Of a stretch of 64,000 bases of DNA, positions 22,373-33,129 are shown piece by piece. The first letter of the stretch is position 1. Every line of letters starts with the position of its first letter. The stretch lies in assembly GCA_003439945.1 (NCBI GenBank), contig QVRM01001002.1, forward strand, positions 1 to 64,000. Reading direction: 5' to 3'. This DNA is from Dermanyssus gallinae (Eukaryota > Arthropoda > Arachnida > Mesostigmata > Dermanyssidae). A model generated the notes under the pieces. It saw only the letters and a program-made list of their open reading frames with translations, was not told the DNA's origin and did not search any database. Both the position numbers and the translations under genes were made by a program.

Positions 22373-22950
22373 TGTAACGATATTTGTTACGCTGAGTGAA
22401 CCGGGGATGTAGACTCAATAGAAAAACAACTACAACACGAGAGGCCTAGCAGCAATGAACGACGACACACGGACAGAGGTCTGGTGCGTAGCACGGCCGA
22501 GAAGAGAACTGTTTTCAGCCATCCTCATCCGTATATTTACTTGTTCTCGAGGCACCGTGGCATGCTGGCACCCCAAAGGGTGTCAGACTCCATTCTCAAA
22601 TCGGTTGAAATTTACAGCGGTTTGCGTTTGTTTCGTATAGGAATACAGGTTAAGTTAAGACTTGACTCGGATTGAGCGGCATAGGTCGACCCTCTCCCGG
22701 TGTCGGCCGATGGGCGTTTGGACGGCGGAGGACGTTGTGGTTTCGGCGCGAAAGGCTGGGTGACTGTTCTCTGCTCGCTGGTTGAGGCATGTATCGGCTA
22801 GTGAACGTTAAGACCGTTTGATACGTTAACGTTTGTCGCAGAGTTGGACGTGGTCGGTTAGGTTTGATTTGAATCACGCCATGATGCATACAATGTAGTG
22901 CGTAGTTGGATCATCGCCGTACTGGCCAAAGAAAAGCGAACTTCGTCACA
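22373..22950. mobile_element. Candidate solo LTR (Ty3/gypsy-like)
   Basis: 578 bp starting TGTAACGA and ending TCGTCACA, an imperfect inverted pair (7 of 8) with the canonical TG...CA ends. It is flanked by ATAT on both sides (22,369-22,372 and 22,951-22,954), a 4-bp target duplication typical of gypsy-type insertions, although AT-rich and so weak evidence. The first bases form a palindrome-like GTAACGATATTTGTTAC. No second LTR, gag or pol lies near, hence solo. GC content exceeds the flanks. Strand not determined; plus is likelier from the TGTAACG start. Confidence 0.5.
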
Positions 22951-23138
22951 ATATTGACCGGCATCTGAAATGTCGGCGATTGACGTGCGTAGCATTGACG
23001 ATTCGCGGCGCTGCTTTTTATGTCCGGTGAATCTTTAAAAATTAAACGGCAAAAACGCCTTTTCACTTACGTAAGAAGGCCAAATAACTGTGGTAAGATA
23101 AAGCTTTTAACGTAAACATTTGAACTAGATAATAAATT

Positions 23139-23340
23139 AAGATGGCTTAGTGGCAAAGCCTTTGCCTTGCATCTGGGAGGACTGAGTTCGAAACCCAGAC
23201 CGGCCACTCTTAAATTGGTTTGCATGGTTTCCAATTTAGACAAAGTAAATGCCGGAGTGGATTAAAATTAGCCATGGCATGAAAAAACCGTACACGGGCA
23301 ATAGCCTTACGGGAAATCTAAAAAACAAATAGTTTTTTTT
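23139..23340 (+). repeat. tRNA-Ala-derived SINE (SINE-1)
   Basis: The head resembles tRNA-Ala(UGC): A box TGGCTTAGTGG at 23,143-23,153, anticodon-loop sequence CCTTGCATC near 23,165, B box GAGTTCGAAAC at 23,184-23,194, the internal RNA polymerase III promoter. An unrelated body follows (ATTGGTTTGCATGG..., TACACGGGCAATAGCCTTA) ending in A-rich/T-rich sequence near 23,315-23,342. The acceptor stem does not pair, so it is not a working tRNA. A second copy lies on the minus strand at 41,152-41,356. Mobilised in trans by LINEs in general; the partner is unknown. Confidence 0.8.
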
Positions 23341-23744
23341 TTATGTGCATACAACAGCATACAACTTTGCGCTAATTAAAGTTCAGTATAGTTAAAAAAA
23401 ATTATAAGATGCATACTTGAACACATTAATACAAAAATGTAAGCAACCCAATAAAATAAGTGAATAAATTCTTGAATTTGATCAATTTAATAGTAGGCAG
23501 CTAAACATAGACATAGGTAACACCTTACAGTGACTTTTACAGCGAGTCTAAATAACAGGCTTTGCAAGGAATCGTTTCGACGCTACAGCAAACAAATGGA
23601 AGGGAATTCGCAACCAGCACCAGTACCACTGTTATTAAATGAAATAGACTATGTCGTCTACTTGGAGCTTGTGTATTTTTATTTGAAACGTGTTTACGTC
23701 CGTACATTGAAACTGTTCTTAGGGTTATCCCCTCGGCATCATTC

Positions 23745-24100
23745 CTATCTAAATTGTTCTGTGAACTTGCCACTGCTTAGCAGGGTGCTCCTTAACTTCC
23801 TTCTTGAATGCACATAGAGCTCATATGCTCCGAATACTCTGGGGATCTCATTCCAGGCTACCGCTGCTAAGAAAATGGGCCCTTGGCGTACGAATGTGGA
23901 ATGGCGGCTCCTGCTCGCATGTGTTTCTTTACAGTGCAAAATGTTCCTACGTGTTTTCCCCACTCTGCATTACAGTACATTAGAAAATGTTCTACAAATG
24001 TCGGCGGTACATGCATTATCATATTTCCTCGCAGTAGAAGCGCCCCTTTACTTTATTTATCTGTAATCTGTATTCAGAGCTAGTATTATAATGCTCTGTC
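23745..24100 (-). pseudogene. CR1/L2-like LINE C-terminal remnant
   Basis: The minus strand from about 23,945 down reads SRSRHSTFVRQGPIFLAAVAWNEIP and then SRRKLRSTLLSS, matching the common end of L2/CR1-type LINE ORFs (R....g...f.gp..WN.LP...., FK..LK..LL). Upstream minus-strand sequence to about 24,100 is eroded. The 3' side probably continues to about 23,530. Confidence 0.5.
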
Positions 24101-25095
24101 TTATTTTTTCGATCTAACAGACGCGAACTTTCGATAAACATTATCATTTGCCTTTCTCATGTACTCCAAATGTTGATCTGAAGTTCCAATTGGGGCGCAT
24201 TTCTTATAGCGATCAAGTAGTTTTCTGGGCTACAAGCGTTCCCAGCATTGTCCTGATTCTCAAAACGTCTTATTCGACAGTTCCTTAGGCTGGCGAGCAG
24301 TAAAACGGTGGTAATTTTTAGTAATAAATACACGTCGCCTATGGTACCATATCAGATCACCCACTTTTACAGCTATGTAGACTGGATAATTATGGGCTAA
24401 CTGCAAAGTTTGAATCACACCTACTCTACTTGTGGGAGAACGTCGTAGCCAGCAACCCAGATGAGATCAAAGCACTTATTTGATCATAAGCCGAAAACAA
24501 AAACAGCGCACCCTGAGCTGCTGAGGTGCGCAGTATACCATTTTGAATGCCCCCATCATTATTATTATTATTATTAACGCTCGGGTGACGTCTCCACGAT
24601 CGGCACGATTGACATTTAGTGTCCAAACGGGAACTCCCCCTAAAGTGCTGCTGTTTTTAATAATAGCGATATTTTTCTTCCTTTTACGTTAAACTGTAAT
24701 GTTTTATTCTGCGTTACCATGACCCCGTCGATATTTTCTTTGCACACTTCTTTGCCGGTCCACCTCTGGACGTAATCCCGCCATCTTTTTGGCTTTGCGA
24801 CCGTCTAACGCTTTTATAGTATTTGTGCTCTCGCGCGCCGTTCTCAGTAGAGGTGGCAGAGACAATAACGTTGTCACAAGATTGATCCTCTGCAGATCGC
24901 TTTTCGTTCTTGGTCCTTCGTTAACATGCACATCCATGCGCCATGATCTAGGAGGAGACACGTAACGATGTCATACGACCAGGCCGTCACAAGGTTACGC
25001 GAAGTGATATAAATTGTTTTCTCTGTACTTCAATCTACCGAAAGATCGTCTACAAATCCTATTAGTGGAAAGTCGTAATAATAATAATAATAATA
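24101..25095. other. No gene recognised; two TAA/TTA microsatellites
   Basis: Holds (TTA)n at 24,549-24,575 and (TAA)n at 25,077-25,098. Minus frames at 24,426-24,626 and 24,704-24,961 show no recognisable domain. Confidence 0.4.
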
Positions 25096-25200
25096 ATAGC
25101 TTGTATGTAAGCTGTGCAAGTTCTTATTTGTAGTCTTGCTGCGTAGTGTTCAGCGAATTTTAGTATAACATCAGCGAGGCTTGAAGTATAATTAATTGGG
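25096..25200 (+). repeat. Unclassified dispersed repeat Y, copy 1
   Basis: Diverged match to 26,767-26,870: both contain AGnTTGTATGTA, then GTCTTGCTGCGTAG / GCCTTGTTGTGTGG and an AG.GAAnTT block. This copy directly follows a (TAA)n tract. Confidence 0.5.
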
Positions 25201-25249
25201 TTGTAATTCATTTAAGTAGGGTATAGCAGTGAATAACTTTGAGGTAAAT

Positions 25250-26211
25250 ATAAGCGTCGCCTGTCCGGGCGATCTGAGCTGCAACTTGTGTCCGTTTTTC
25301 CTGTTAACCACGCCTGTAATGCGGCAAACAATTGGGGGCTTAAGCGGCGCCGACTCGACTTCGGCTACGAAGGCCCTACAGCAGGGACCAGCTATGCTCT
25401 CGGCCAGGTATGCCTTGCGGCTTGGACTCAGGGGGAACCAAATCAATCGCGGATGGTTGATGGAAGAAGCTTTGTTGTCGATCGCAATGCTACGTCCTAC
25501 TTTCCTAAGCAGGCCCTACTAGAACTGACAGTCAGGCCACTTCGAGCTATAGCAATTCCCGCCACCGCAATCAAGGGTTACGGCAGCCCACAGGGCAGGA
25601 GCGGCTGTCATGCTTCACAAACTCAAAATCGTGTACAACGGTCAGAATGAATTGCAGGAACATTGAGACGACCGAAAGTAACCTTAGCGCTGCCGGCACC
25701 CTCAGCCAAGGAATAGTTCTGGCCGCAGCCTAAGCAACGCTTACTTAAATTGCCGAGCTTCTGCACAATACATCGCTCGCTCAAGTAGAAAACGACCGGA
25801 AGAAGAAAACAAGAAAACAACCGGTCGGACGAGTAGAGGTGTTTCCGTGTTCTACAATCGCTAAAGTTTGTACCCGTGCAACGAATGCCATAGGCCATCA
25901 ATTTCTGGTCTGGTCATGGCCGGTGACTTCAATGCCCGACTCGACGGTCCTGCCTCCTTACCCACAACACTGTGCGTCTTCTCTGTTATTGGCTGAGTGT
26001 TTGGCAAATCTTCGGCTGCTGGACGGTAAACCGCAGTACTATGCCAACATTTCAGTACCACGTAGGAAACTCCTCCATATGTTTTTGGTACGAAAATCCC
26101 CATGCAGACGGGGTTTAGTATCTAGGTTTTTCCTTCCAATTTCCAAACGAAGCTGCTGTGACGGCGATATTAAGGTGATCTGTGGAAACAGCCTTGGGAG
26201 ATACTAACTGT
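25250..26211 (+). pseudogene. Endonuclease remnant of Cys-tail LINE
   Basis: The key evidence is VMAGDFNARLDGPASL at about 25,914-25,961, the APE endonuclease GDFN motif, nearly identical to VAGDFNARLD at 7250 (minus). Downstream, in another frame, LANLRLLDGKPQYYANI (about 26,005) matches LADYGCWIVTPASCPTF of that copy. Upstream frames 25,229-25,650 probably hold the first half of the domain but I cannot align them confidently. Several frameshifts and stops. No RT follows, so the insertion was cut or has decayed. Confidence 0.55.
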
Positions 26212-26766
26212 ATTAGAAGGAGACCAATGTCCCAAATGTTCTCAACTTTTGAGCAGAATTCCTGGAAACGAGCATAGCATGCGCCTCGATGGTGCGTATC
26301 CGAAGTCCAGAAAAGTAGTTGCAACCAGGACCAGTAATGCGCTTATTGACGTTAATTGAGTACGTCGCCATGTGAAGCCTTTTAAGACCTAGTGACGCAA
26401 CAGCCCACTCCGCCCAATATGTTGAAACTATTTAACCGTCTAGTGTGAAAACTACACTTGGCCACTTTTAGGCTGTTATTTACTTGTGTTTTATATTGGA
26501 TCCTAACTAAGTTACAATATAACAATTCACAATATTGATCGTCCGTGCAAAATTAGGTAGCTTTGTAGGTAGCTCCAGAGCAAACGTACAAATCGAAAAG
26601 CCTTCCTTGGAGTCTCATTATTATTATTATTGTTACGGGATTTAGCAGTTTAGGGTATAGCATATTAATACGCAGTATTCACTAATCACGTACTGTGTAT
26701 AGAAATTTCGTTCGTTTACAGTCGTGATAAATGAGAAGCCGTTCAAACAATAATGGTCATATATAG
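26212..26766. other. No gene; (TTA)n at 26,618-26,634
   Basis: Spacer with a short TTA repeat and no recognisable feature. Confidence 0.4.
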
Positions 26767-26870
26767 TTTGTATGTAGGTTGTAAACCTTTTGTTTTATAG
26801 CCTTGTTGTGTGGTAGTCAGCAAAATTACTAAATACGCATCTGCAAGGCATGCATTGCATTGTACAATAC
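26767..26870 (+). repeat. Unclassified dispersed repeat Y, copy 2
   Basis: Diverged second copy of the sequence at 25,096-25,200. No coding potential or pol III box seen. Confidence 0.5.
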
Positions 26871-28489
26871 CCTATCGTTAGCGTTAGCAGGATAGTACTC
26901 TCACTTACGTCATAAGGTTCCAATACCACTTTTTGCCATAATGGTTTGCGAAGTAGAGTGAATGTTATTTCACTGGAAGTTGCGCGCTTAGTGAAGGTAA
27001 ACAACACATTCTCGTGGAGAGTTCCATGAAGTCTGCGAAGTCGACAGACCTGATGTATGTTCAAATTATATTCAGATGTTAAATATTCTGCTAAACACAA
27101 TGTACACTTTGGCATATATGACCCTTGAATAAAGATGCTTGACTTGACTAATACATTGAAACTTGACTTGAATAATACCTTGAAAACGGTATTATTAATC
27201 ACATATTCGTAGGGCTACTATTACCATTGCTGTTTATGGTGTTGACATTACCTGGAAGGATGTCTTTGTTTGGGAAACTCGACTACCTGAATTGCGTGCA
27301 CCTGTATTTCTTGATGACAAGGCTCCACGTAACGACATCAAATAATCTTGCACACCTTCTTACTGATGCTGCTTTATTTGCTGAGGACCCGAAGCGCTTT
27401 TTCAGGCTGCCTTTAATCGGTGCCTCCTAGTGGAGTCAGGAACGAGGACAGAAAATCTGCGGAAATTGCCCCGGTCTTCCTTAACGCGGAGGAAGTAGTC
27501 CACCAGACTTGACTTTTTCAGTCTGACTCTCAGCCAACATTTACCAACCACGGAATTGCTTTTGCATTGCTTCATAAGACGTTAGAGATCCGCAGGACTT
27601 CCGACAGCTAAGTGTCAAACGTAACTATGTACAATAATAGGTTCGTTAATTAAAGAAAAAGGTCTTAGAAACGTACAAATGTCATTCACTTATATTGTGA
27701 AACAATTAATTTACGTTCACTTTCTCTATTAAAACCTTTCACCCTTGTGTGACGTTGGTACCTGCGACGAACTACATATTTATGCAGTTTACGACTTTCA
27801 ATGAAGCCCAGACGCTTACAGTATGAAGGAACATCATAGCCTGTGAAGCGGTTGCAAATATCAAGGAGATGGTTTAGACTGCCAGGATAATCAAACCCAA
27901 CTACGGTAAATTTGCTGACTTAGTAATATACATTGCTACATGAAAAACGTTTCTCCTGTTTTTCTATTTACTTGCTATTATACTAAGATATCAATTTGGA
28001 GTATAATGCTACTGAACAAGTGGTACACACTACTGCAGACGAGAGCAGCCCTTACACGTTTCGAATGCAATATTCGGTTACTATTACAAATGCTTATTTA
28101 GATTTTAGGTAGTGCTACCTACAGATGGTGCAGCGCACAGTGCAACTCGAACCGATAGTGTTCTGCCACAGAAGAGAGAGTACAGAAACATTGGCCTCTG
28201 AAAATGCAAATTTGTGCTATTAGCTTATCGTTCTCTCTATTGCTATCTGTTCTGCTTGCAACTAAGATTGCTTCGCCTGCTCTGCAGAAGTGGTCTTATT
28301 TTGTAAGAATTTTCATTACAATACGCGTATCCTCGTACGTGATCGTAACTGTAAACCTTTGTCCACTGAAGCCCCTCAACAGTTCAGCCCCCTTTCACTC
28401 AGACCCTGGCTAACGTGCGAAGATAGGAACCACATCGTCACCACAAATACTAGATCGGGAACTCCACTACGAAAAAACGGTCTTTTTCT
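26871..28489. other. No gene recognised; SINE-2 fragment inside
   Basis: Apart from a SINE-2 fragment at 27,521-27,581 I see nothing. A CTTGACTTGA motif is repeated near 27,137 and 27,162. Short frames at 27,227-27,430 and 28,204-28,413 have no recognised similarity. Confidence 0.4.
27521..27581 (-). repeat. SINE-2 body fragment
   Basis: Matches the 3' half of SINE-2 at 42,380-42,440: CTGACTCTCAGCCAA..., TTTACCAACCACGG, TTTTGCATTGCTTCATA. The tRNA-like head is missing. Confidence 0.65.
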
Positions 28490-28592
28490 ATTATCAATTA
28501 CAATTATGTTCATTTCACTCAAATTGAGTATAATATAAATTTCAAAATGTTTCTTCATAAAGTCCTATCTTTTTCACGCTTCCGATTTTTTT
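28490..28592 (-). mobile_element. Cys-tail LINE 3' end, severely truncated
   Basis: The minus strand matches the last ~100 bp of the element at 56,115-56,212: TCGGAAGCGTGAA.AAGATA, then ATGAAGAAACATTTTGAAA, ACTCAATTTGAGTGAAAT and the end CATAATTGTAATTG. A second copy of the terminal ATCAATTACAATTATGTT is at 28,616-28,633 on the same strand, so two truncated ends may lie in tandem. Confidence 0.8.
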
Positions 28593-28839
28593 TAAAGGTT
28601 GTATTTTCCTGTTATCAATTACAATTATGTTTATAAAAAAATACGGTATTTTTGTAACGCGCCAAAAGCAAGTAACGCTTAATCAAAACAGCGATTTAAA
28701 AGAACGTCGAACACAATTTTTAAGCCAGCTGAAGCACTGCTGCTCGTCACTTGAAGGTAGAAAGAGAACCGTTTGACCTAGCCTTGGTTCGTACTCCTCC
28801 TATCCCTTTTCCACTACGCGATTGCGGCGATACGTCCTT

Positions 28840-28890
28840 TATATAAGGGATTAGGGCACAGTAACCTTTGCTGGCCGGCCTCATTCGTCG
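28840..28890 (+). promoter_or_regulatory. Candidate TATA core promoter
   Basis: TATATAAG at 28,840, followed about 40 bp downstream by TCATTCG, an arthropod-like initiator match, and then GC-rich transcribed-like sequence. Spacing is somewhat longer than the typical 30 bp. No transcript evidence. Confidence 0.3.
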
Positions 28891-29059
28891 TTGCAGCCTG
28901 TCTCCACCGCGCATCGCTACGGCCGGTGAATGAGTCTTGCAATAGATCGAATGAGAGAGTTAGCAAGAGGACGCAGCCGAACTACAGACGCAATCACACC
29001 CAGCTGCATTTCGAAGCCTGTTGAAGCACGCGATGCCTAGAACTCGGGTGATCTCTCTG

Positions 29060-29165
29060 TTCTCTCTAGTTCCCTCTCTCCCTCTCCCTATCTTCCTCTA
29101 TCCCACTCGCTCTCTCTCTATATTCCTCTATCCCCTCTCTCTCTCTGCCTCTCTCTTTCTCCCCG
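29060..29165 (+). repeat. CT-rich tract
   Basis: About 105 bp that are almost all C and T, with repeated CTCTCTCT and TCCCTC units. Could be a GAGA-factor type element read on the minus strand, or simple sequence in a 5' UTR. Confidence 0.7.
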
Positions 29166-29973
29166 TCCCAGCACACGCCCAGAGAGACAGAGGGTTCCTT
29201 TTGGCTATCATCACCCGGCGAAATGACACAACGCAACATCAACAGCAGCAAGATGCACTCGTGTGTGTCATAAGCAATAGCAGCAACTGGCACAACAACA
29301 ACAACAATGCGGAAGCTCCGACGTGTCGCCCGGAACAACCCGACGCTGCCGCCGGCGGCGTGACTGACACAAGCCAAGAGACGGACAGGCGCGTCGCGTA
29401 CGCAGGTCGCGTCGTTCGGAAGCGACAGGCCGCGATATAAACATTCGGAAGCTTCGAGTATTCTTCGAGCTCCAACCACAGCTCTGACGAACGGGGGGTG
29501 GGGGGGAGGTAGCGGGGGAAGCGGGGGGAAGAGCCACGGCTAGATCCGAATTCAAAACGCGTCCAAGCATTGCCTGCCGTTTCGGCGGCTCACTCCGCAT
29601 CGGTGACGACACATGTTTTGCCGTCTGTGGTGGTGGCGGCCATCATTTCACTCGAACATGCGTCACCCCCCCCCCCCCCCCCCGCCGCGCCTCCCCGTTC
29701 CGACGAAGAAGAGCACTGGCGTCGCAAACACTCGACGCGTCGGGCGGTGGTCACGTCGTCCGTCGGACGGCTTCTTCACGGACGGCTGCAGATGTCATCG
29801 TTCGTCTACGGGCTCGGCCAGCCTTAGCTGTCTGTGGGTATGTCTGTATGTGAGTGTTTGTGTACGGGGGGGCTTCTGTGCTGTGTACGCTTATGGCGTA
29901 TAATGTTTTTGGGGGGTTATCGATCTTGCGTTGTTGTCGTTGTCTGCCCTGTTCGAGGTAATTTAGCCAGCTA

Positions 29974-30007
<34 letters not shown>
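29974..30007. repeat. (TAA)n microsatellite at 5' edge of RLE-LINE copy C
   Basis: About 34 bp of perfect trinucleotide repeat, ending exactly where similarity to the RLE LINE begins. Confidence 0.95.
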
Positions 30008-30125
30008 GTAGGCCGTTTGCAGAGGGAACACGGCATCTATTTTAGGCGCCACGGAGTGAGGTAATTCGTGAGAGGAATTGCGATAATACAGTCAGACCTT
30101 ACAAGTGTAACATTGTTTTATATGT
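30008..30125 (+). mobile_element. RLE-LINE copy C, only last ~118 bp
   Basis: Matches 32,922-33,040 of copy A: the codons for GLCRGNAAS.LGA, the stop, and the 3' UTR with AATTGCGATAATACAGTCAGACCTTACAA. It begins directly after (TAA)n and ends at an AT-rich stretch and (TA)n (30,134-30,162). An extreme 5' truncation. Confidence 0.85.
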
Positions 30126-30127
30126 AA

Positions 30128-30165
<38 letters not shown>

Positions 30166-30289
30166 AACGCAAACGGCTGACAAGAGCGATGATGGGCAAG
30201 GAGAAGAACACGCCTATAATTCGCTAGCGACATTTCCTCATTACTCCAAACGCTCTCAGCGGATCATATAATATAGTATATACCACGTG

Positions 30290-30480
30290 CGTTCATAGTA
30301 TAGAACCGACCATTATGCCCATTTCTAGCAAATTCGTTATCACTGATGACGTTTTCGCTAGAAATGAGTGCCACATTAATAATGCAAATGAAACCAGATA
30401 TACGTTACGTATACGTATATCTGGTTAGCAGTAACGTGACATACTGTATGTGTATATACTAACTCCACGGATAGCCCTAT
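30290..30480. repeat. Region with nested inverted repeats
   Basis: AACCAGATATACGT at 30,392-30,405 pairs with 30,413-30,426 (14-base arms, 7-base loop). CATTTCTAGC near 30,318 pairs with GCTAGAAATG near 30,357. Looks like a fold-back sequence or small MITE core; no TSD identified. Confidence 0.5.
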
Positions 30481-30537
30481 GCAGAGCGCATTTTCATTTT
30501 TTAGGTCATTGCGTCTGTCTCTTGCAAGTAGACATAC

Positions 30538-30589
30538 AATAATAATAATAATAATAATTTTACAAGGGTTTATTATTATTATTATTATA

Positions 30590-30636
<47 letters not shown>

Positions 30637-30644
30637 GTGTCACA

Positions 30645-30681
<37 letters not shown>
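30538..30681. repeat. Compound (TAA)n / (TTA)n / (TA)n microsatellite
   Basis: TAA repeat (30,538-30,558), then TTA repeat (30,568-30,636), then TA repeat (30,649-30,681). The two trinucleotide runs are complementary and could fold back. Confidence 0.9.
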
Positions 30682-31034
<353 letters not shown>

Positions 31035-33038
31035 TATTATTATTATTAACACAAGGCCCATAGCTTGTGGATTAACTTTGCGTAGGATTGCTGCAAAGAT
31101 AGCAATGGCGAGAAATAAAAAGGCAATTTTGACAGCGATCCTGCCACATCAAGTTGGAGTGGCTGTTAGAGGCGGCGCAGAAGCACTGGTGCATGCTACA
31201 CGCGCCCTTTTGAAGACTGAGGACCAAGTGAAGGTTCTGGTTAAACTAGACTTCTGCAATGCATTTAATACGCTAAGAAGAGACAAGATACTAGATGCAG
31301 TGATGAAGAAAAGCCCAGAGCTTTTGCCCATGGTCTGGCAAAGTTACAGAGATCCTTCACTCTTAACCTGGGGCACAACTTCAACATTGCATTCGGAAGC
31401 AGGCATTCAACAGGGTGACCCGCTAGGTCCTGCTCTATTTAGTCTCGGTATATCAGATCTAGTATCGCAACTACAGAGCCCTTTCAACGTGTGGTATCTA
31501 GATGACGCCACGCTTGCCGGCCCCGCGAGTATCATTGCGACAGATCTGAGAAGAGTGCTGCAGTTTGAAGAAGACGGGGGACTGGCACTGAATGCTTCAA
31601 AATGTGAGATTACCGCTGTCGGGGGCTCGCTTCAGGAGAGAGAGGAAGCAATCCAGGAGATCACAGAAATACTTCCTGACATCACGCGAGTAGAGGTAAA
31701 CAACTTAGAAGTTCTGGGGGCCCCCGTAAAGCAAGATGGAATTTCGCATACACTCTCTAGGAAGAAAGAAGCCCTTACTAAAATTCGTCCACGACTGACA
31801 CGCTTGCATCCTCAGGCCGCGCTGTGCATTTGGAGATATAGTCTGGGGTCTTCAAAGTTTAACTACACACTGCGTTCATGCCCTGCTATAGTGTGCTCTA
31901 AAGAATTAACCGCGTATGATGACGTTAGCAGAGATATACTTAGTGAAGTCCTAAACGTCAATTTGGAAGACAACACCTGGCAGAGAGCAAGTCTCCCAAT
32001 ACGTGAAGGTGGTCTGGGAATACGAAGTGCTATTGACCTAGCTCCTGTCTGCTACGCTGCTTCACTGATCCGATTTGGTCCGGTCGTAGCCTCGTTAGTG
32101 GAGGAGGCAGTTCGACCACAAATAAAAAATGAAACTAGTAAAGCGCGGGATACCATTAGAACCATGTTGGACCCGGGGCCTTTGTAAGAATATCCCAGCC
32201 AATATAACCTCGATGAGCTCAAAAGCAAAAAAAAGAGCAGGGAGATCTTAGAGGGGCTTGTTACCCAGAGAGACCGCGCCGTATTCTTAGCGGCACAAGA
32301 TAACTTCAGTGGGGGTTGGCTTAAAGCCTTACCCTCACCTCAGCTCGGCACCATGCTGGATCCCAACCATTTCCGCATGATGTCAGCACTTAGAATCGGC
32401 GCCCCCGTCTGCGAGCCGTTTCAGTGCAAACTGTGTGGAGAGACGGTAGATTCCAGTGGCCTACACCCATTGAGTTGCCCGAAGAGTGCCGGTAGATCCT
32501 CCAGACATGCTGAATTAAACAAGGTCATTATAAGGTCTCTTAGGAAAGCCGGTATACCATCTACACTTGAACCGAGAGGTTTAGTGCCCGCTGGCGAAGA
32601 AAGACCTGATGGGGTGACCATTGCATTATGGTCTCATGGGAAGTCCCTTGCTTGGGATGCAACGGTTTCGTGCACCACCGCGGCTTCCTATTTACACCAC
32701 AGCTCAGTTGAGCCGGGGTGGGTGGCAAAGCATGCGGAAGCCAGAAAACGCGTTAAATACACTGGACTGGAAACAAGATATACTTTCGTGCCTATTGCCA
32801 TGGAGACGCTAGGACCAATCAGCAAGGGAACCGAAGCATTTCTCAAAGATTTGAGTAAGCGAATTCAGGAGGTCACAGGCGACCAAAGAGAGGGTCAATT
32901 CTTGAGGCAAGCGTTGTCTTTGGCCGTTTGCAGAGGAAACGCGGCATCTATTTTAGGCGCCATGGAGTGAAATAATTATTTAAAGAATTTGCAATAATAC
33001 GTTCAGACCTCACAATTGTAACATTATTTAACATGTAA
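31035..33038 (+). mobile_element. RLE-type (R4/Dong-like) LINE copy A, 5'-truncated
   Basis: Runs from the RT amino-terminal motif to the 3' end and lies between two (TAA)n tracts (30,889-31,034 and 33,039-33,125). It starts inside the ORF at the codons for the RPIA.G.TLRRIAAK motif. The 3' UTR is about 70 bp and contains ACCTCACAATTGTAAC, also seen in copies B, D and F. Confidence 0.9.
31041..32970 (+). pseudogene. RLE-LINE RT/endonuclease with one nonsense codon (copy A)
   Basis: Reverse transcriptase joined to a C-terminal restriction-like endonuclease, the enzyme that nicks target DNA and copies the element's RNA onto the nick. In order: TRPIACGLTLRRIAAK (partial RT start); VLVKLDFCNAFNTL (first catalytic Asp, about 31,235); GIQQGDPLGPALF (31,402); FNVWYLDDATLAG (31,486, intact YLDD box); the CCHC motif CKLCGETVDSSGLHPLSC (32,425-32,480); and RPDGVTIALWSHGK...AWDATVSC (32,607-32,680), the endonuclease active site. 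The frame is continuous apart from one TAA at 32,185-32,187, where relatives have Glu or Arg. Lacks the N-terminus. Confidence 0.9.
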
Positions 33039-33040
33039 TA

Positions 33041-33125
<85 letters not shown>
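33039..33125. repeat. (TAA)n microsatellite, ~87 bp
   Basis: Abuts the 3' end of RLE-LINE copy A. Confidence 0.95.
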
Positions 33126-33129
33126 TAGC

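Larger units (their letters stand above)
28800..29950. other. GC-rich island, possible host promoter/first exon
   Basis: The only clearly GC-rich stretch not explained by an element. It holds a TATA box (28,840-28,846), a CT-rich tract (29,060-29,165), CAG/CAA-rich runs (29,236-29,310), G-runs (29,493-29,534) and a long C-run (29,667-29,690). Overlapping frames (29,021-29,440 and 29,570-29,903 plus) are low complexity and match no domain I know, but GC-rich, repeat-rich sequence like this is common in 5' ends of arthropod regulatory genes. No splice pattern could be confirmed. Confidence 0.3.

Noticed and set aside
23141..23207. Functional tRNA-Ala gene
   Set aside because: Acceptor stem does not pair and the tail is shared with another dispersed copy, so SINE.
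29021..29440. 139-codon frame as a host protein
   Set aside because: Low complexity, overlapped by equally long minus-strand frames, no domain; kept only as part of the GC-rich island.
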